A program made the translations under genes and the position numbers. From Niveispirillum sp. SYP-B3756 (lineage in GTDB: Bacteria > Pseudomonadota > Alphaproteobacteria > Azospirillales > Azospirillaceae), in contig NZ_WIDQ01000010.1 of assembly GCF_009495745.1 (NCBI RefSeq), positions 1 to 64,000 of the forward strand: DNA of 64,000 bases, read 5' to 3'. The notes below the pieces were generated by a model. It ran no database searches, was not told the origin of the DNA, and was given only the letters and a program-made list of their open reading frames with translations. Each line of letters begins with the position of its first letter. Position 1 is the stretch's first letter. Positions 36,748-46,001 of the stretch are shown here, one piece after another.

Positions 36748-37521
36748 TCACCAGGCGGGGACCAGAGCACCTTTGAATGTATCAACCACGAATTGTTTCA
36801 CTGCCGGGCTCTGATAGGCTGCAATCAGGGATTTCACCCAGGGCTTGTCTTTGTCCACCGCCTTCACGGCAATGACATTGGCATAGGGGCCATCGGCGGC
36901 TTCACGCGCCAGCGCATCCTTGGTCGGGTCCAGCCCGGCCTCCAGCGCGTAATTGCCATTGATGGCGGCGATATCCACATCATTCAGGCTGCGCGGCAGC
37001 TGGGCGGCGTCCAGCTCCACAATGCGGAGGTTCTTCGGATTATCGGTGATATCCAGCGGGGTGGCGGCCAGACCGGCCCCCTCGCGCAGCTTGATCAAGC
37101 CCTGGTGCGCCAGCAGGATCAGGGCACGGCCGCCATTGGTCGGGTCGTTGGGGATGGCGACCTTGGCCTTGGTCGGCAGTGCCTCCAGGCTTTTCAGCTT
37201 GGCGGAGAACAGGCCCAGCGGGAAGGTCACCGTCTTGGCGACGGAGACCAGCTTGTAACCCCGGTCGGCAATCTGGTTGTCCAGATAGGGCTGGTGCTGA
37301 AAGCTGTTGGCATCCAGGTCGCCGCTGGCCAGCGCCTCGTTTGGCACCACATAGTCGCTGAATTCCAGAATCTCGATCTCCAGCCCCGTCGCCTTGGCCT
37401 GATCGCGCACCTTTTCCATGATCTGGGCGTGCGGGCCGGGGGTGACGCCGACGCGGATTTTCTCCGCCTGGGCGGGCAGGGCGAAGGTGGCGGCAAGCGC
37501 CAGCAGGGCCAGGATGCGCAT
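36748..37521 (-). CDS. metQ: D/L-methionine ABC transporter substrate-binding protein MetQ (NlpA family)
   Basis: This 257-residue protein has a signal peptide (about 1-19, MRILALLALAATFALPAQA). The NlpA-family fold follows, including KIRVGVTPGPHAQIMEKVRD, ANSFQHQPYLDNQ and NDPTNGGRALILL. It binds methionine for MetNI. No lipobox Cys is seen, so it would be a soluble periplasmic protein, unlike most MetQ lipoproteins. It is the last gene of metNIQ, 5 bases after metI. Confidence 0.9.
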   Translation of the reverse strand: MRILALLALAATFALPAQAEKIRVGVTPGPHAQIMEKVRDQAKATGLEIEILEFSDYVVPNEALASGDLDANSFQHQPYLDNQIADRGYKLVSVAKTVTFPLGLFSAKLKSLEALPTKAKVAIPNDPTNGGRALILLAHQGLIKLREGAGLAATPLDITDNPKNLRIVELDAAQLPRSLNDVDIAAINGNYALEAGLDPTKDALAREAADGPYANVIAVKAVDKDKPWVKSLIAAYQSPAVKQFVVDTFKGALVPAW

Positions 37522-37526
37522 GGATG

Positions 37527-38192
37527 TCAGCCTTTCAGATGGCGTTTATCAAGTTTGCGGGCCAGCGCCTCGCCGCCCGATTGCAGAATTTGCACGAGAA
37601 CGATCAGGATCAGCACAACGGCCAGCATCATTTCCGGCATGAAACGCTGATAACCATAGCGGATACCCAGATCGCCCAGCCCGCCGCCGCCCACAGCCCC
37701 GACCATAGCGGAATAGCCCACCAGATTGACGGCGGCCAGGGTCAACCCGCGCAGAATGCCGGCGCGGGCTTCGGGCAGCAGCACTAGGCGGATGATCTGG
37801 CCAGGCCGCGCGCCCATGGCGCGGGCGGCATCCAGCAGCCCATGGTCCACTTCCCGCACAGCGGCTTCCACCACCCGCGCGATGAAGGGAATAGCGGCCA
37901 GTGTCAGCGGTACCGTGGCTGCCGCCGTGCCGATGGAGGTGCCGGTCAGCGCGCGGGTCAGCGGCACGATGGCCACCACCAGAATGATGAAGGGGGTGGA
38001 GCGGGCGGCATTCACCACCAGCCCCAGCAACCGATGCAGGGCCGGGCGCGGCAACAGGTCGCCCGGCCCGCACAGCGCCAGGAACAGGCCCAACGGAATG
38101 CCACCCAGACAAGCCAGCGCCCCCGCCACCAGCACCATGGACAGGGTTTGCAGCGTGGCGTCAGTTAAAAGCGACAGCATCTGCGGCGACAT
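37527..38192 (-). CDS. metI: Methionine ABC transporter permease MetI
   Basis: About 221 residues from the ATG at 38192 (MSPQMLSLLTDATLQTLSMV), which has GAGGAG 8 bases upstream. The frame extends further but into metN. It has five hydrophobic segments and the permease motif GARPGQIIRLVLLPEARAGILRGLTLAAVNLVGYSAMVGAVGGGGLGDLGIRYGY. It overlaps metN by 32 bases. It forms the membrane channel of the methionine importer. Confidence 0.92.
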   Translation of the reverse strand: MSPQMLSLLTDATLQTLSMVLVAGALACLGGIPLGLFLALCGPGDLLPRPALHRLLGLVVNAARSTPFIILVVAIVPLTRALTGTSIGTAAATVPLTLAAIPFIARVVEAAVREVDHGLLDAARAMGARPGQIIRLVLLPEARAGILRGLTLAAVNLVGYSAMVGAVGGGGLGDLGIRYGYQRFMPEMMLAVVLILIVLVQILQSGGEALARKLDKRHLKG

Positions 38193-39291
38193 GGCCCAGC
38201 TCCTCAATATCCGCCCCCTGGGCGCGCAGATGGGTGATTTCCGCCGCAATGGCTGCCGCATCGCCCTTCAGGGCCAGCACCAGGGCAGCAAAGGGAATAT
38301 CCTTCAGGGCCTGCACCCGCCCGGCCACCAGACTGGCGGCGACACCGGCCAGGGCGAAACCGGCCAGTACGGGCCCCGCCGCCACCGGCCCCAGCGCGTG
38401 CAGCCGCACCAGCGCCACATCGCCGGGCCGGGCGGTGGGGGACAGGCGGGCGGCCAGTGCCGCCGGCAACCTCGTCCCCGTCTCCCCAGCCAGGAAATCG
38501 CGGGTGGTGGGGTGCTGGGGATGGGTGAAGATGCGCGTCACATCACCCTGTTCGATGATGCGCCCGGCCTCCAGCACCACCACATGGTCGGCCACTTCCC
38601 GCACCACCGACATTTCATGGGTGATCAACAGCACGGTCAACCCAAGCTGCCGGTTGATGCGGCGCAGCAGGTCGAGGATTTGCCGGGTGGTTTCCGGGTC
38701 CAGCGCGCTGGTCGCCTCGTCACACAGCAGCAATTGCGGGTTGGGGGCCAGCGCGCGGGCAATGCCCACCCGCTGTTTCTGCCCGCCGGACAGGGCGGCC
38801 GGATATTGTCCCGCCTTGTCGGTCAGCCCCACCAGATCCAGCAGTTCGGCCACACGCGGGCCGATCCGGTCGCGCGGCCAGCCGGCCAGCTCCAGCGCCA
38901 GGGCCACATTGCCCGCCACGGTGCGGTTGGCCAGCAGGTTGAAATGCTGGAAGATCATGCCGATGGATTGCCGGGCGCGGCGCAAATCCGCTTCCGTCAG
39001 GGCGGTCAGATCCTGCCCGCCGACGATCACGCTGCCACTGTCCGGCCGTTCCAGCAGGTTGACGGCGCGCAGCAGGCTGCTTTTACCGGCCCCGCTGGGG
39101 CCGATGATGGCGGTGATGCTGCCGGTGGGGGCGACCAGGTCCACCCCGTCCAGGGCGGTGACGGCAGGTTTGCCCTTGCCGCCGAAAACCTTGCGCAGGC
39201 CGGTCAGCCGGACCATGGCCGGGATTGCTGGATCGGCAAATTCTGTATTCGGAGGGACTGCCCCTGTGCTTGCCATCGACGCCGTCTTCAC
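38161..39291 (-). CDS. metN: Methionine ABC transporter ATP-binding protein MetN
   Basis: This 376-residue protein from a GTG at 39291 (an ATG at 39276 is an alternative) has Walker A GPSGAGKSS, signature LSGGQKQRVGIARAL, Walker B LLLCDEATSALDP and a switch His in ITHEMS. The C-terminal part (from about LVRLHALGPVAAGPVLAG) fits the NIL domain that binds methionine and inhibits transport. It is the first gene of metNIQ. Its leader holds a SAM-II-like structure. Confidence 0.92.
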   Translation of the reverse strand: MKTASMASTGAVPPNTEFADPAIPAMVRLTGLRKVFGGKGKPAVTALDGVDLVAPTGSITAIIGPSGAGKSSLLRAVNLLERPDSGSVIVGGQDLTALTEADLRRARQSIGMIFQHFNLLANRTVAGNVALALELAGWPRDRIGPRVAELLDLVGLTDKAGQYPAALSGGQKQRVGIARALAPNPQLLLCDEATSALDPETTRQILDLLRRINRQLGLTVLLITHEMSVVREVADHVVVLEAGRIIEQGDVTRIFTHPQHPTTRDFLAGETGTRLPAALAARLSPTARPGDVALVRLHALGPVAAGPVLAGFALAGVAASLVAGRVQALKDIPFAALVLALKGDAAAIAAEITHLRAQGADIEELGHVAADAVAFN

Positions 39292-39332
39292 ACCAACTTA
39301 CGGGGCCATGGCGGCGGGCAGTTCCCGCTATG

Positions 39333-39390
39333 GCGCTTTAAGCCTTTGGTGACGCGGTGCCAAGCTGCCCTCAACTTGCCGCGGCGCCGG
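39333..39390 (-). promoter_or_regulatory. Possible SAM-II riboswitch in the metN leader
   Basis: Read on the minus strand, a P1-like stem (CGCGG with CCGCG) encloses a pyrimidine/purine-rich loop with AGCTTGGCA. TCACCAAAGGCTTAAAGCG follows. This fits the SAM-II layout, with a hairpin and a 3' tail near GCTAAAG forming the pseudoknot. SAM-II RNAs are common in alphaproteobacterial methionine genes. The core has one extra U relative to GCTAAAG as I recall it. Confidence 0.45.
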
Positions 39391-39525
39391 ATGAACGGCG
39401 CATGGGTCAATAATCTGCCCCGTGCGCCATTGCGCGGCCAGCATCCAATTCACGCGGCTGATATGTGCTGATGGATAAACTACAGTGCAGATACCGCTAA
39501 ACAAACGGTGAAATCAGCCATCCTT

Positions 39526-40503
39526 TCAGTTTGGCTTCGCTTCGGCGCCGCTTGCCGCGGGCTGTTCCGCCGGCTTTGCGTCGTCCCCCGTATTCAAAAT
39601 GACGGGCAGGCCATCACGGCCGCCAATGATGATGGTCTTGGCATTGCTGGAGGTGGCGAAGCTCTGCGTCGCCTCAATCCCGCGCAGGCGCAGATATTCC
39701 GGCGTGATGGTACGGGCGACGATGTCCTGGAATTGGCGGATGCCCTCGGCTTCGATCCGCTTGCGTTCCTTTTCCTTTTCCTCCCGCGCGATGCGGAAAT
39801 CATATTCCTGCATCATCTGTTCCTGCTCAGCCTTACGTTCAATGGCCTGACGCACCGTCAGGGGCAGGGTGACGTTGGAGACCAGCACTTCATCAATATG
39901 GATCATCGCCAGGCGCAATGGATTACCGGAAGTATCTTTGTCGTTGCCGATGGGAAAATCGATCTTGGCCTGCTCTTCCAGGAAATCCTGAATTTCATCG
40001 CGCTTCACCGAATAGAAATTCGCCGGCGTGTGTTTGGAGACAAATTTATACAGCAGGCTGGCGATTTCTGGCTGGACCAGGGTTTCCAGATATTCTTTTC
40101 CCGCAAGCTTGTGCAGCAGACCTGCTGCTTTCGGATTGACCCGATAGCGGAGTGCGACTTCCACCTTGATGGCCAGACCATTGGCGGCCACCGCCTCATA
40201 TTCGCGGGTAAAGCTGCGCAGGCGGGTATCGTAAAGTGTGCTTTCATCCCAGGGGAAGATGAAATGGGTGCCTTCCGGCATCACCTCTTCTGTAACGGTA
40301 CCACCGGCAAACCGCTTCCACAGCACACCGACAGAACCGGCGGGCACCTCAACCACCATGCGAGGGGCAATGGCCAGCAGCCCCAGCAGCACTGTCAGCG
40401 TCAGGGCATAAAGGGAGACGGTATGTTCTTTCACCCAGGCCTGTGCGCGATTCCAGTAGCGCACGCGGGCGGACGGGGCGGCGGACATCGCGACCTGTTT
40501 CAT
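39526..40503 (-). CDS. SPFH/prohibitin-family membrane protein
   Basis: This 325-residue protein has one N-terminal TM segment (SLYALTLTVLLGLLAIAP). The SPFH domain follows, starting VVEVPAGSVGVLWKRF and including EVALRYRVNPKAAGLLHKLAGKEYLETLVQPEI. A charged coiled coil (ERKAEQEQMMQEYDFRIAREEKEKERKRIEAEGIRQFQ) precedes a Pro/Ala tail. Such proteins form membrane-scaffold assemblies, often affecting proteases or membrane stress. It follows a small membrane protein gene on the same strand with a 6-base gap. Confidence 0.85.
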   Translation of the reverse strand: MKQVAMSAAPSARVRYWNRAQAWVKEHTVSLYALTLTVLLGLLAIAPRMVVEVPAGSVGVLWKRFAGGTVTEEVMPEGTHFIFPWDESTLYDTRLRSFTREYEAVAANGLAIKVEVALRYRVNPKAAGLLHKLAGKEYLETLVQPEIASLLYKFVSKHTPANFYSVKRDEIQDFLEEQAKIDFPIGNDKDTSGNPLRLAMIHIDEVLVSNVTLPLTVRQAIERKAEQEQMMQEYDFRIAREEKEKERKRIEAEGIRQFQDIVARTITPEYLRLRGIEATQSFATSSNAKTIIIGGRDGLPVILNTGDDAKPAEQPAASGAEAKPN

Positions 40504-40509
40504 TCGCGT

Positions 40510-40695
40510 TCAGTCCCGCGTCTGAATATTAAAATGGACCCCGGGCCGGGTAATGGCCTGGATGATAAAGGATAAAAGCGGGGTAATGAAAATCGCCAAC
40601 AGGAAATGACCAATGAATCCGAAGGTCGTCTTGCGACCCATGAAGCCGCAGACGCCACAGGACAAGCCATAAAGCAGAATGACCATGATCAACAT
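40510..40695 (-). CDS. Small membrane protein, unrecognised
   Basis: 61 residues from the ATG at 40695, with AAAGG upstream. Two hydrophobic segments are present: MLIMVILLYGLSCGVCGFMG and FGFIGHFLLAIFITPLLSFIIQ. It is tightly linked to the SPFH gene (6-base gap), so it may act with it. No family was recognised. Confidence 0.6.
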   Translation of the reverse strand: MLIMVILLYGLSCGVCGFMGRKTTFGFIGHFLLAIFITPLLSFIIQAITRPGVHFNIQTRD

Positions 40696-40775
40696 GAGGC
40701 CAGAACCTTTGTCACCGGGTTGGCGTTTTGCTAAAAGGAGGAGGTGGGGAACATCACTGCCCCCCACCAGCAGGC

Positions 40776-41423
40776 TCAGGCGGCGACCGGGGCGGCGGCC
40801 TCGGCCGTTTCCTCCGCCTTCTTGCCGCGCACCTTATTGTACTGGGACATGAAATATTCCTTCACCTTCGTCGGATCGAAGGTCAGGAAGGTGCCGCCAG
40901 AGGCAAAATGCTGTTCGAACACCCGGCCGACGGCATAGGTGAAGGCAGCGTTGAAGCCCGGCAGGGCCAGCCAGCGATAGGCGGTACCCACCACCGGCAG
41001 GGTAGCGACCAGAGCGCTGAGGCCGGAATTGGCGACAGTCTTGGGTGCAATGGTGGCCAGCAGCGTGGCCAGGGCCGGGCGCACCAGATCAGCGCGGAAC
41101 TCCTGACCATAAACCTTGGCCAGTTCGCGTACCAGATTCAGCTGCACCCCGGCCAGGGCGATGCTGTCCAGCAGATAGACCGGCACCACCACCGTGGCGG
41201 CAGACGCCAGCACATGGTTGCGGATGATGGTGGCGGCATGGGCTGAACGGGCCGTATCCAAATCGCTGGACGCCGTGGCTTCGGCGGTTTCGGCCGTCGC
41301 AGTGTTTTCAGCCGTCGCAGTGTTTTCGACCGTTGCGGTGGTTTCGGCGGCAGCGGAAGCATCCGCAGCGGCCGCGTCGGCAGCCGGAGCGATGCCCTCG
41401 GTCTGATCCTTCTTGGTTACCAT
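40776..41423 (-). CDS. DUF697-family membrane-associated protein
   Basis: 215 residues from the ATG at 41423, with GGAGCG upstream. The N-terminal 65 residues are low-complexity Ala/Thr/Glu, with TATVENTATAENTATAETAE as a short repeat. The DUF697 core follows (ATIIRNHVLASAATVVVPVYLLDSIALAGVQLNLVRELAKVYG, then FTYAVGRVFEQHFASGGTFLTFDPTKVKEYF). The family is often fused to or near GTPases, and its function is unknown. It lies just downstream of the peptide-export genes on the same strand but about 200 bp away. Confidence 0.8.
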   Translation of the reverse strand: MVTKKDQTEGIAPAADAAAADASAAAETTATVENTATAENTATAETAEATASSDLDTARSAHAATIIRNHVLASAATVVVPVYLLDSIALAGVQLNLVRELAKVYGQEFRADLVRPALATLLATIAPKTVANSGLSALVATLPVVGTAYRWLALPGFNAAFTYAVGRVFEQHFASGGTFLTFDPTKVKEYFMSQYNKVRGKKAEETAEAAAPVAA

Positions 41424-41625
41424 GTCAGTGCGCTCCAGTAGAAGTGAGGATGGCGGACCCGTATCCGGGATGGCTACGGGGATTTCCTGCCCCTGATCGA
41501 CGGTCAACGCTGGATGGCAGGCTCTCGCGGCCAGCGACACCGTACAATGGGCTAACCAATGATTGGGTCATAGTTAAAATTTTCCTCATTTTCATAGGCC
41601 AATCATATGATGAATACAGGATGAC

Positions 41626-43314
41626 TTAATATGCCGAGGCGTGGTTCGGCGCGGCATGGTCCATTTTCTCCAACCGGCCTTCATTCATGTGATAGGCGCG
41701 GTCTGCCAGATGGAACCAACGGTCATCATGGGTGACGCAGATGACGATCTTGCCCATTGCCCGCAGCTCCGGCAGCAACTCCTCATAGAATATCTTGCGG
41801 AAATGCGGATCCTGGTCGGCGGCCCACTCATCCAGCACGATGACCTTCTTATCCTCCAGCCGCGCCACCACCAGGGCCAGCCGTTTGCGCTGGCCGGTGG
41901 AAAGGCTGGTTGTACTGAAACAGCCCTCGTCAATGGAAACTTTGTCCTGCATTTCCAGCCGCTTCAGCAGGGGGGCGGCGTCCGCATCCGTCACCGGCCC
42001 CACGCCATAGAGGCGGCGCGACAGGTGATAGTCGGAAAAGATGGCGGAGATATTGTCCCGCCATTGCTGCATCGCCGCCGGCGGCACCGGCCTGCCATCA
42101 ACCTGCAGCGCCCCTTCATCCAGCGGCATCAACCCGGTCAGCAGCCGCAGCATGGTGGATTTACCCGAACCATTGCCGCCAGTGATGAAGGTGATCTCCC
42201 CGGCATGGAAGCTGGCATCCAGTGGGCCGACGCTGAAAATGGGATTGTCCCGCGCGTCACGATAGGCGAAGCGGGCCCCCGACAGCGCGATGGTGGTGGG
42301 ATTGTCGAAGCCCCCCTCCTGTTGCGCCTCCGCTTCCGCCTCTGTCACCGCCGGGCCAGCGGCCTCCCGCAGCCGCTTTTCCATCGCCTCGATATTGGCC
42401 AGCGACATTTCCGCCTGGGTCAGCATGGGCGTGACAAAGGAAACGGTGCTGACGGGGCCAACGATGAACAGGGCTGCCGTGGTGACGGGCACGGCAACCG
42501 TATGAAAATCGGTGGTCAGCAGGGGGACCACAAAGACCATCAGCCCGATCAGGGTATAGAACATCACCTCAATCAGGGAGAAATTGCGCCCCCATTGGGT
42601 TTTGGTGGCGATATTGACGCTGCAGGCCCGGGCCGAGGCCTTGCCGATGGCCTGGGTCAGCGCATCGGCGCGCGTCCGGCTCATCCGCACTTCCTTGAAG
42701 CCGCGCAGCATGTCGGTCAGCCCGTCAAACACATCGGCTTCCGCCGCGACGGTTTCCATAAGCTGTTTACGGAAGCCATGCATCCGGGCGTAACGCACGG
42801 CCACGGCCAGCCCGGCGAAGCCGAAGGCCATGACGCAGGCGATGGGTGACAGCCAGGCCAGATAAAGCGCCAGAAAGACCAGCATCACCGCCTGCTGGGC
42901 CCCGATCACCAGCAGCGGCAGAATGCTGCCCAGCGCCTGGGTATCCTGCACCAGCACGCCATTCAGCGCGGCGCGGCCGATCTTTTCCACCGTCACCAGA
43001 TCGGACCGGCGCACGGCGTCGAACAGGCGCAGCCGGAAGCCGTGGATCAGCCGTTCGGCATCGTGCGATGCCGTTACCAGGGTGACATTATGGCTGATCC
43101 CGAACAGGGTGATGGTGACGACATACATCAGCACCAGCCGCAAGCCCGGCTGGCCATCGTTCTGCGTGGCCTCGGTGGCGGCCTGCACCAGCCACAGCAA
43201 GGTGGCGGTGGCGATGGCCGACAGCACGTTCATCCAGGATACCAGCCGCAGATTTTCCGGTATCTCCCGCACAATCACGCGGGCCAGGTTGGAATTGAAG
43301 GGGGGGCGGGTCAT
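41626..43314 (-). CDS. Cyclic-peptide-type ABC exporter, second half-transporter
   Basis: This 562-residue protein has an N-terminal six-helix transmembrane half and a C-terminal ATPase. The ATPase has Walker A GGNGSGKST, signature LSTGQRKRLALVVARL and Walker B VIVLDEWAADQDPHFRK. DEWAADQDP is characteristic of SyrD/PvdE-type exporters, which move nonribosomal peptides or siderophore precursors across the inner membrane. Its start overlaps the stop of the first half-transporter by 4 bases. The pair may form a heterodimer, or each may homodimerise. Confidence 0.92.
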   Translation of the reverse strand: MTRPPFNSNLARVIVREIPENLRLVSWMNVLSAIATATLLWLVQAATEATQNDGQPGLRLVLMYVVTITLFGISHNVTLVTASHDAERLIHGFRLRLFDAVRRSDLVTVEKIGRAALNGVLVQDTQALGSILPLLVIGAQQAVMLVFLALYLAWLSPIACVMAFGFAGLAVAVRYARMHGFRKQLMETVAAEADVFDGLTDMLRGFKEVRMSRTRADALTQAIGKASARACSVNIATKTQWGRNFSLIEVMFYTLIGLMVFVVPLLTTDFHTVAVPVTTAALFIVGPVSTVSFVTPMLTQAEMSLANIEAMEKRLREAAGPAVTEAEAEAQQEGGFDNPTTIALSGARFAYRDARDNPIFSVGPLDASFHAGEITFITGGNGSGKSTMLRLLTGLMPLDEGALQVDGRPVPPAAMQQWRDNISAIFSDYHLSRRLYGVGPVTDADAAPLLKRLEMQDKVSIDEGCFSTTSLSTGQRKRLALVVARLEDKKVIVLDEWAADQDPHFRKIFYEELLPELRAMGKIVICVTHDDRWFHLADRAYHMNEGRLEKMDHAAPNHASAY

Positions 43315-44978
43315 GCGGCCATGTCCCCCTGTCCTGCGGGTGGGGGGGGGACCGGCATTTCGCTCATCCGGCCTTCTTCCATATGCAGGTGGCGGTCGGC
43401 CACATCGAAATAATGATCATCATGGGTGACGGCGATCAGGGTCAATCCACGGGCTTTCAGGGCGGGCACGATCTCGCGGTAGAATTTGTGCCGAAAATGC
43501 GGATCCTGGTCGGCGGCCCATTCATCCAGGATCAGGATGGGCTTTTCCTCCAGCAAGGCTGCCACCAGCCCCAGCCGTTTACGTTGCCCGGCGGACAGGT
43601 CGCGCCGGTCGAACCGGTCATCCTTCAACGCCGTCACCTTGTCCATTTCCAGCCAGGCCATCAGGCGGGCGGCCTCTGTCCTGTCGGGCGAGGGCGTGCC
43701 ATAGAGCCGGCTGAACAGGTGGAAATCGGCAAAAACGGTGGCCATGTTGTCCCGCCATGCCGCCAGCCTGTCCGGCCCGACGGGGATGCCATCCAGCAGC
43801 AACCGGCCCGATGTTGGCCGGTAGAGCCCGGTCAGCAGTTTGATGAAGGTGGACTTGCCGGAGCCGTTGCCGCCAGTGACGAACACCACCTCGCCCCGCC
43901 GCAGCGTCAGATCAAAGGGTCCGACGGAAAAGCCCCTTTCCCCGTCGCGGCCGGGGAAGCTGAAGCTGATGGCATCCAGTTGCAGTTGCTGGAAATCGGC
44001 GGGTAGCGGCTCACCCGGCTGGTCGCTGCCCTCTTCGGCCAGGGCCGCCAGTTCCGGTTCCAGTTCCAGCATCCGCCCGGCCGCAGCCTCCGCCGCCGTC
44101 ATGATGGCCAGGGACTGCATCAGCCCGAAGACGGGTGCTGACATGAACAGCACCGCCGTCGCCACCTGCGCCATTTGGGCACTGAAGCCCTTGGCATAGG
44201 CGGGGGCGACGAAGATCACCAGACCCAGCATCAGGTTGAAGGCCATCTCGCCGAAGATGAATTGCTGCCAGCTATGCATATGCACGATGTTGCGGGCGGC
44301 CACGGTGCGTTCGGACGCTTCTGCGAAGCTCTGACCCAGCGCAGCGCTGCGGGCGCTGTTCAGCCGCTGTTCCTTGAACCCGTCGAACAGGTCGGACACG
44401 CCCTCGAACAGGACGGCTTCCTGCTGCATCAATTTTTGCTGCTGGGCCTGCAGCTCCCGCCCCAGGCGCATGTAACCCCAGGTGCCCAATGCCAGCAGCC
44501 CGCCGATCAGCAGGAAGGCCAGCGCATTGCTCAACGCGATATAGACCAGGATGGCCAGGGTCAGCAGACAGGATTGCAGGGCCAGCGCCAGAAATTGGGA
44601 ATTCTGCGAAATCGTCTGGCTGGCCTGGCTGATACTTTCAAACAGGGGTGTCTGGCCGAATTTCTCCAGCTTCAGCAGGTCGGCATGGCGGATATGGGTC
44701 AACAGGCGCAGACGCAGGCCATCCACCACCTCTTCCAGGTCGCTGGCCATGCGGCGCACCAGCCAGACCTGGGAGAACCAGAATCCCGCCAGCGACGCCA
44801 GGAACAGCAAGGCCAGGACCGCATCCAGAAAATCCGCCTTTTCCTTGGCGATATTCTGCGCGGCGGCATTGATGATGGCCAGCACGATGGTGCTGCTCAA
44901 GGCGGAGCCACCCGCCGCCAGCAACAGCCGGCGCAGCGGCTGCGATCCCAATCGACCCAGAAGGCGCAGCAGATTCAT
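43311..44978 (-). CDS. Cyclic-peptide-type ABC exporter, first half-transporter
   Basis: About 555 residues from the ATG at 44978 (MNLLRLLGRLGSQPLRR). The longer frame is rejected because it runs into the dioxygenase gene. Six TM helices precede an ATPase with GGNGSGKST, LSAGQRKRLGLVAALL and ILILDEWAADQDPHFRH. It is a paralogue of the gene at 41626, sharing the same hallmark motif. The stop of the dioxygenase gene is 4 bases upstream, so the four genes synthetase, dioxygenase and two exporters form one unit. Confidence 0.92.
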   Translation of the reverse strand: MNLLRLLGRLGSQPLRRLLLAAGGSALSSTIVLAIINAAAQNIAKEKADFLDAVLALLFLASLAGFWFSQVWLVRRMASDLEEVVDGLRLRLLTHIRHADLLKLEKFGQTPLFESISQASQTISQNSQFLALALQSCLLTLAILVYIALSNALAFLLIGGLLALGTWGYMRLGRELQAQQQKLMQQEAVLFEGVSDLFDGFKEQRLNSARSAALGQSFAEASERTVAARNIVHMHSWQQFIFGEMAFNLMLGLVIFVAPAYAKGFSAQMAQVATAVLFMSAPVFGLMQSLAIMTAAEAAAGRMLELEPELAALAEEGSDQPGEPLPADFQQLQLDAISFSFPGRDGERGFSVGPFDLTLRRGEVVFVTGGNGSGKSTFIKLLTGLYRPTSGRLLLDGIPVGPDRLAAWRDNMATVFADFHLFSRLYGTPSPDRTEAARLMAWLEMDKVTALKDDRFDRRDLSAGQRKRLGLVAALLEEKPILILDEWAADQDPHFRHKFYREIVPALKARGLTLIAVTHDDHYFDVADRHLHMEEGRMSEMPVPPPPAGQGDMAA

Positions 44979-44982
44979 TGTG

Positions 44983-45996
44983 TCAGGCCGCCCGGACCAG
45001 GGCGGCGGCTTCGGTCTGGCCGCTTTCGGCCACCCGGATGCGCAGCACATGCCGGTTGTAATCGCTGAAGGGCGTGCGGCCATGCAGGGCCTGATGGTTG
45101 TTCAGCACCTGCAGACTGTCGGCTGGCATCTGCAGAGCCACCAGCTTGTCCTGCCGCGCCACCTCCGCATTCAGGATATCCAGCGCGCAGCGCAGCTCGG
45201 GCGTGTCCAGTTCCGGGTGAAGCGCCAGCCCCTTGCGCAGCGTGTCGGTGCGGTAACGCACAGCCGGCCGTTCGCCGAAGATCGGGGCAAAGGTGACTTC
45301 CACCGTGTCGGCGGTGCCGGTTTCGGTGAAAACCGCCGGGATGCGGAAGGGCAGGGGGCGGTCAGTCAGATAGTCCATCGCCCAGCGTCCCTCCGATGTG
45401 GCCGCCAGCGATTGGCGCAGGCAGCGCAGGTCGCGCATTGTGGAAATGCCACCCCCGCAGGCCGCCGGGGTGATGAAGTACAGCATCATATAGCGTTCAG
45501 GGTTGGTGAAATACTGTGTATCGGTATGCAGGTCCGCCTCGAACGGATGTTCGGAGAAGGTGGAGACGCTGTTGGTCGCCATCTTCGCCTCGCGTACCTT
45601 TACATCCCAGACGACCCGGCGATCCACCTTGTCGGTGGCGGTGGGTTGGCCCAGGCTGACCGACAAGGCAAACAGCAGGGCGGAGCGCACTGGCAGCGGC
45701 AGCCCCTCCAGCCCCAGGCGGGGCAGCACCAGGGCGCTGTAATCGCCTTCCAGCAGTTCCTGAAAGCTGTTCGCAAGATCGACCAGAACCGGGGCCTGCA
45801 TGGCCAGATCGGCCCGCAATTCGGTTTCCCGTTCTGGCGGCACCAACCGGCCGGGATCGATCTCCCCACCATAATGGTCGGCCAGCACGGCCAGGGCCGC
45901 GTCAATCTGCTCGCGGGCGAAGGGACGCAGGGTGAATTCCCCCGTACCCGGTCCCAGATCGCGGCAGTGGCTCAGCAGGTTATGTGGCATCGACAT
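44983..45996 (-). CDS. TauD-like Fe(II)/2-oxoglutarate dioxygenase, probable tailoring hydroxylase
   Basis: About 337 residues from the ATG at 45996, with AAGG 8 bases upstream. A GTG at 46005 would overlap the synthetase stop. The iron triad is visible as HTDTQY (HxD) and the distal His in NNHQALHGRTPFSDYNRHVLRIRV, with Arg near the end for 2-oxoglutarate. The family includes beta-hydroxylases of amino acids used in nonribosomal peptides (clavaminate synthase, VioC/AsnO type). Position between synthetase and exporters suggests hydroxylation of a building block or the peptide; the residue is unknown. Confidence 0.82.
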   Translation of the reverse strand: MSMPHNLLSHCRDLGPGTGEFTLRPFAREQIDAALAVLADHYGGEIDPGRLVPPERETELRADLAMQAPVLVDLANSFQELLEGDYSALVLPRLGLEGLPLPVRSALLFALSVSLGQPTATDKVDRRVVWDVKVREAKMATNSVSTFSEHPFEADLHTDTQYFTNPERYMMLYFITPAACGGGISTMRDLRCLRQSLAATSEGRWAMDYLTDRPLPFRIPAVFTETGTADTVEVTFAPIFGERPAVRYRTDTLRKGLALHPELDTPELRCALDILNAEVARQDKLVALQMPADSLQVLNNHQALHGRTPFSDYNRHVLRIRVAESGQTEAAALVRAA

Positions 45997-46001
45997 GGTT
46001 A

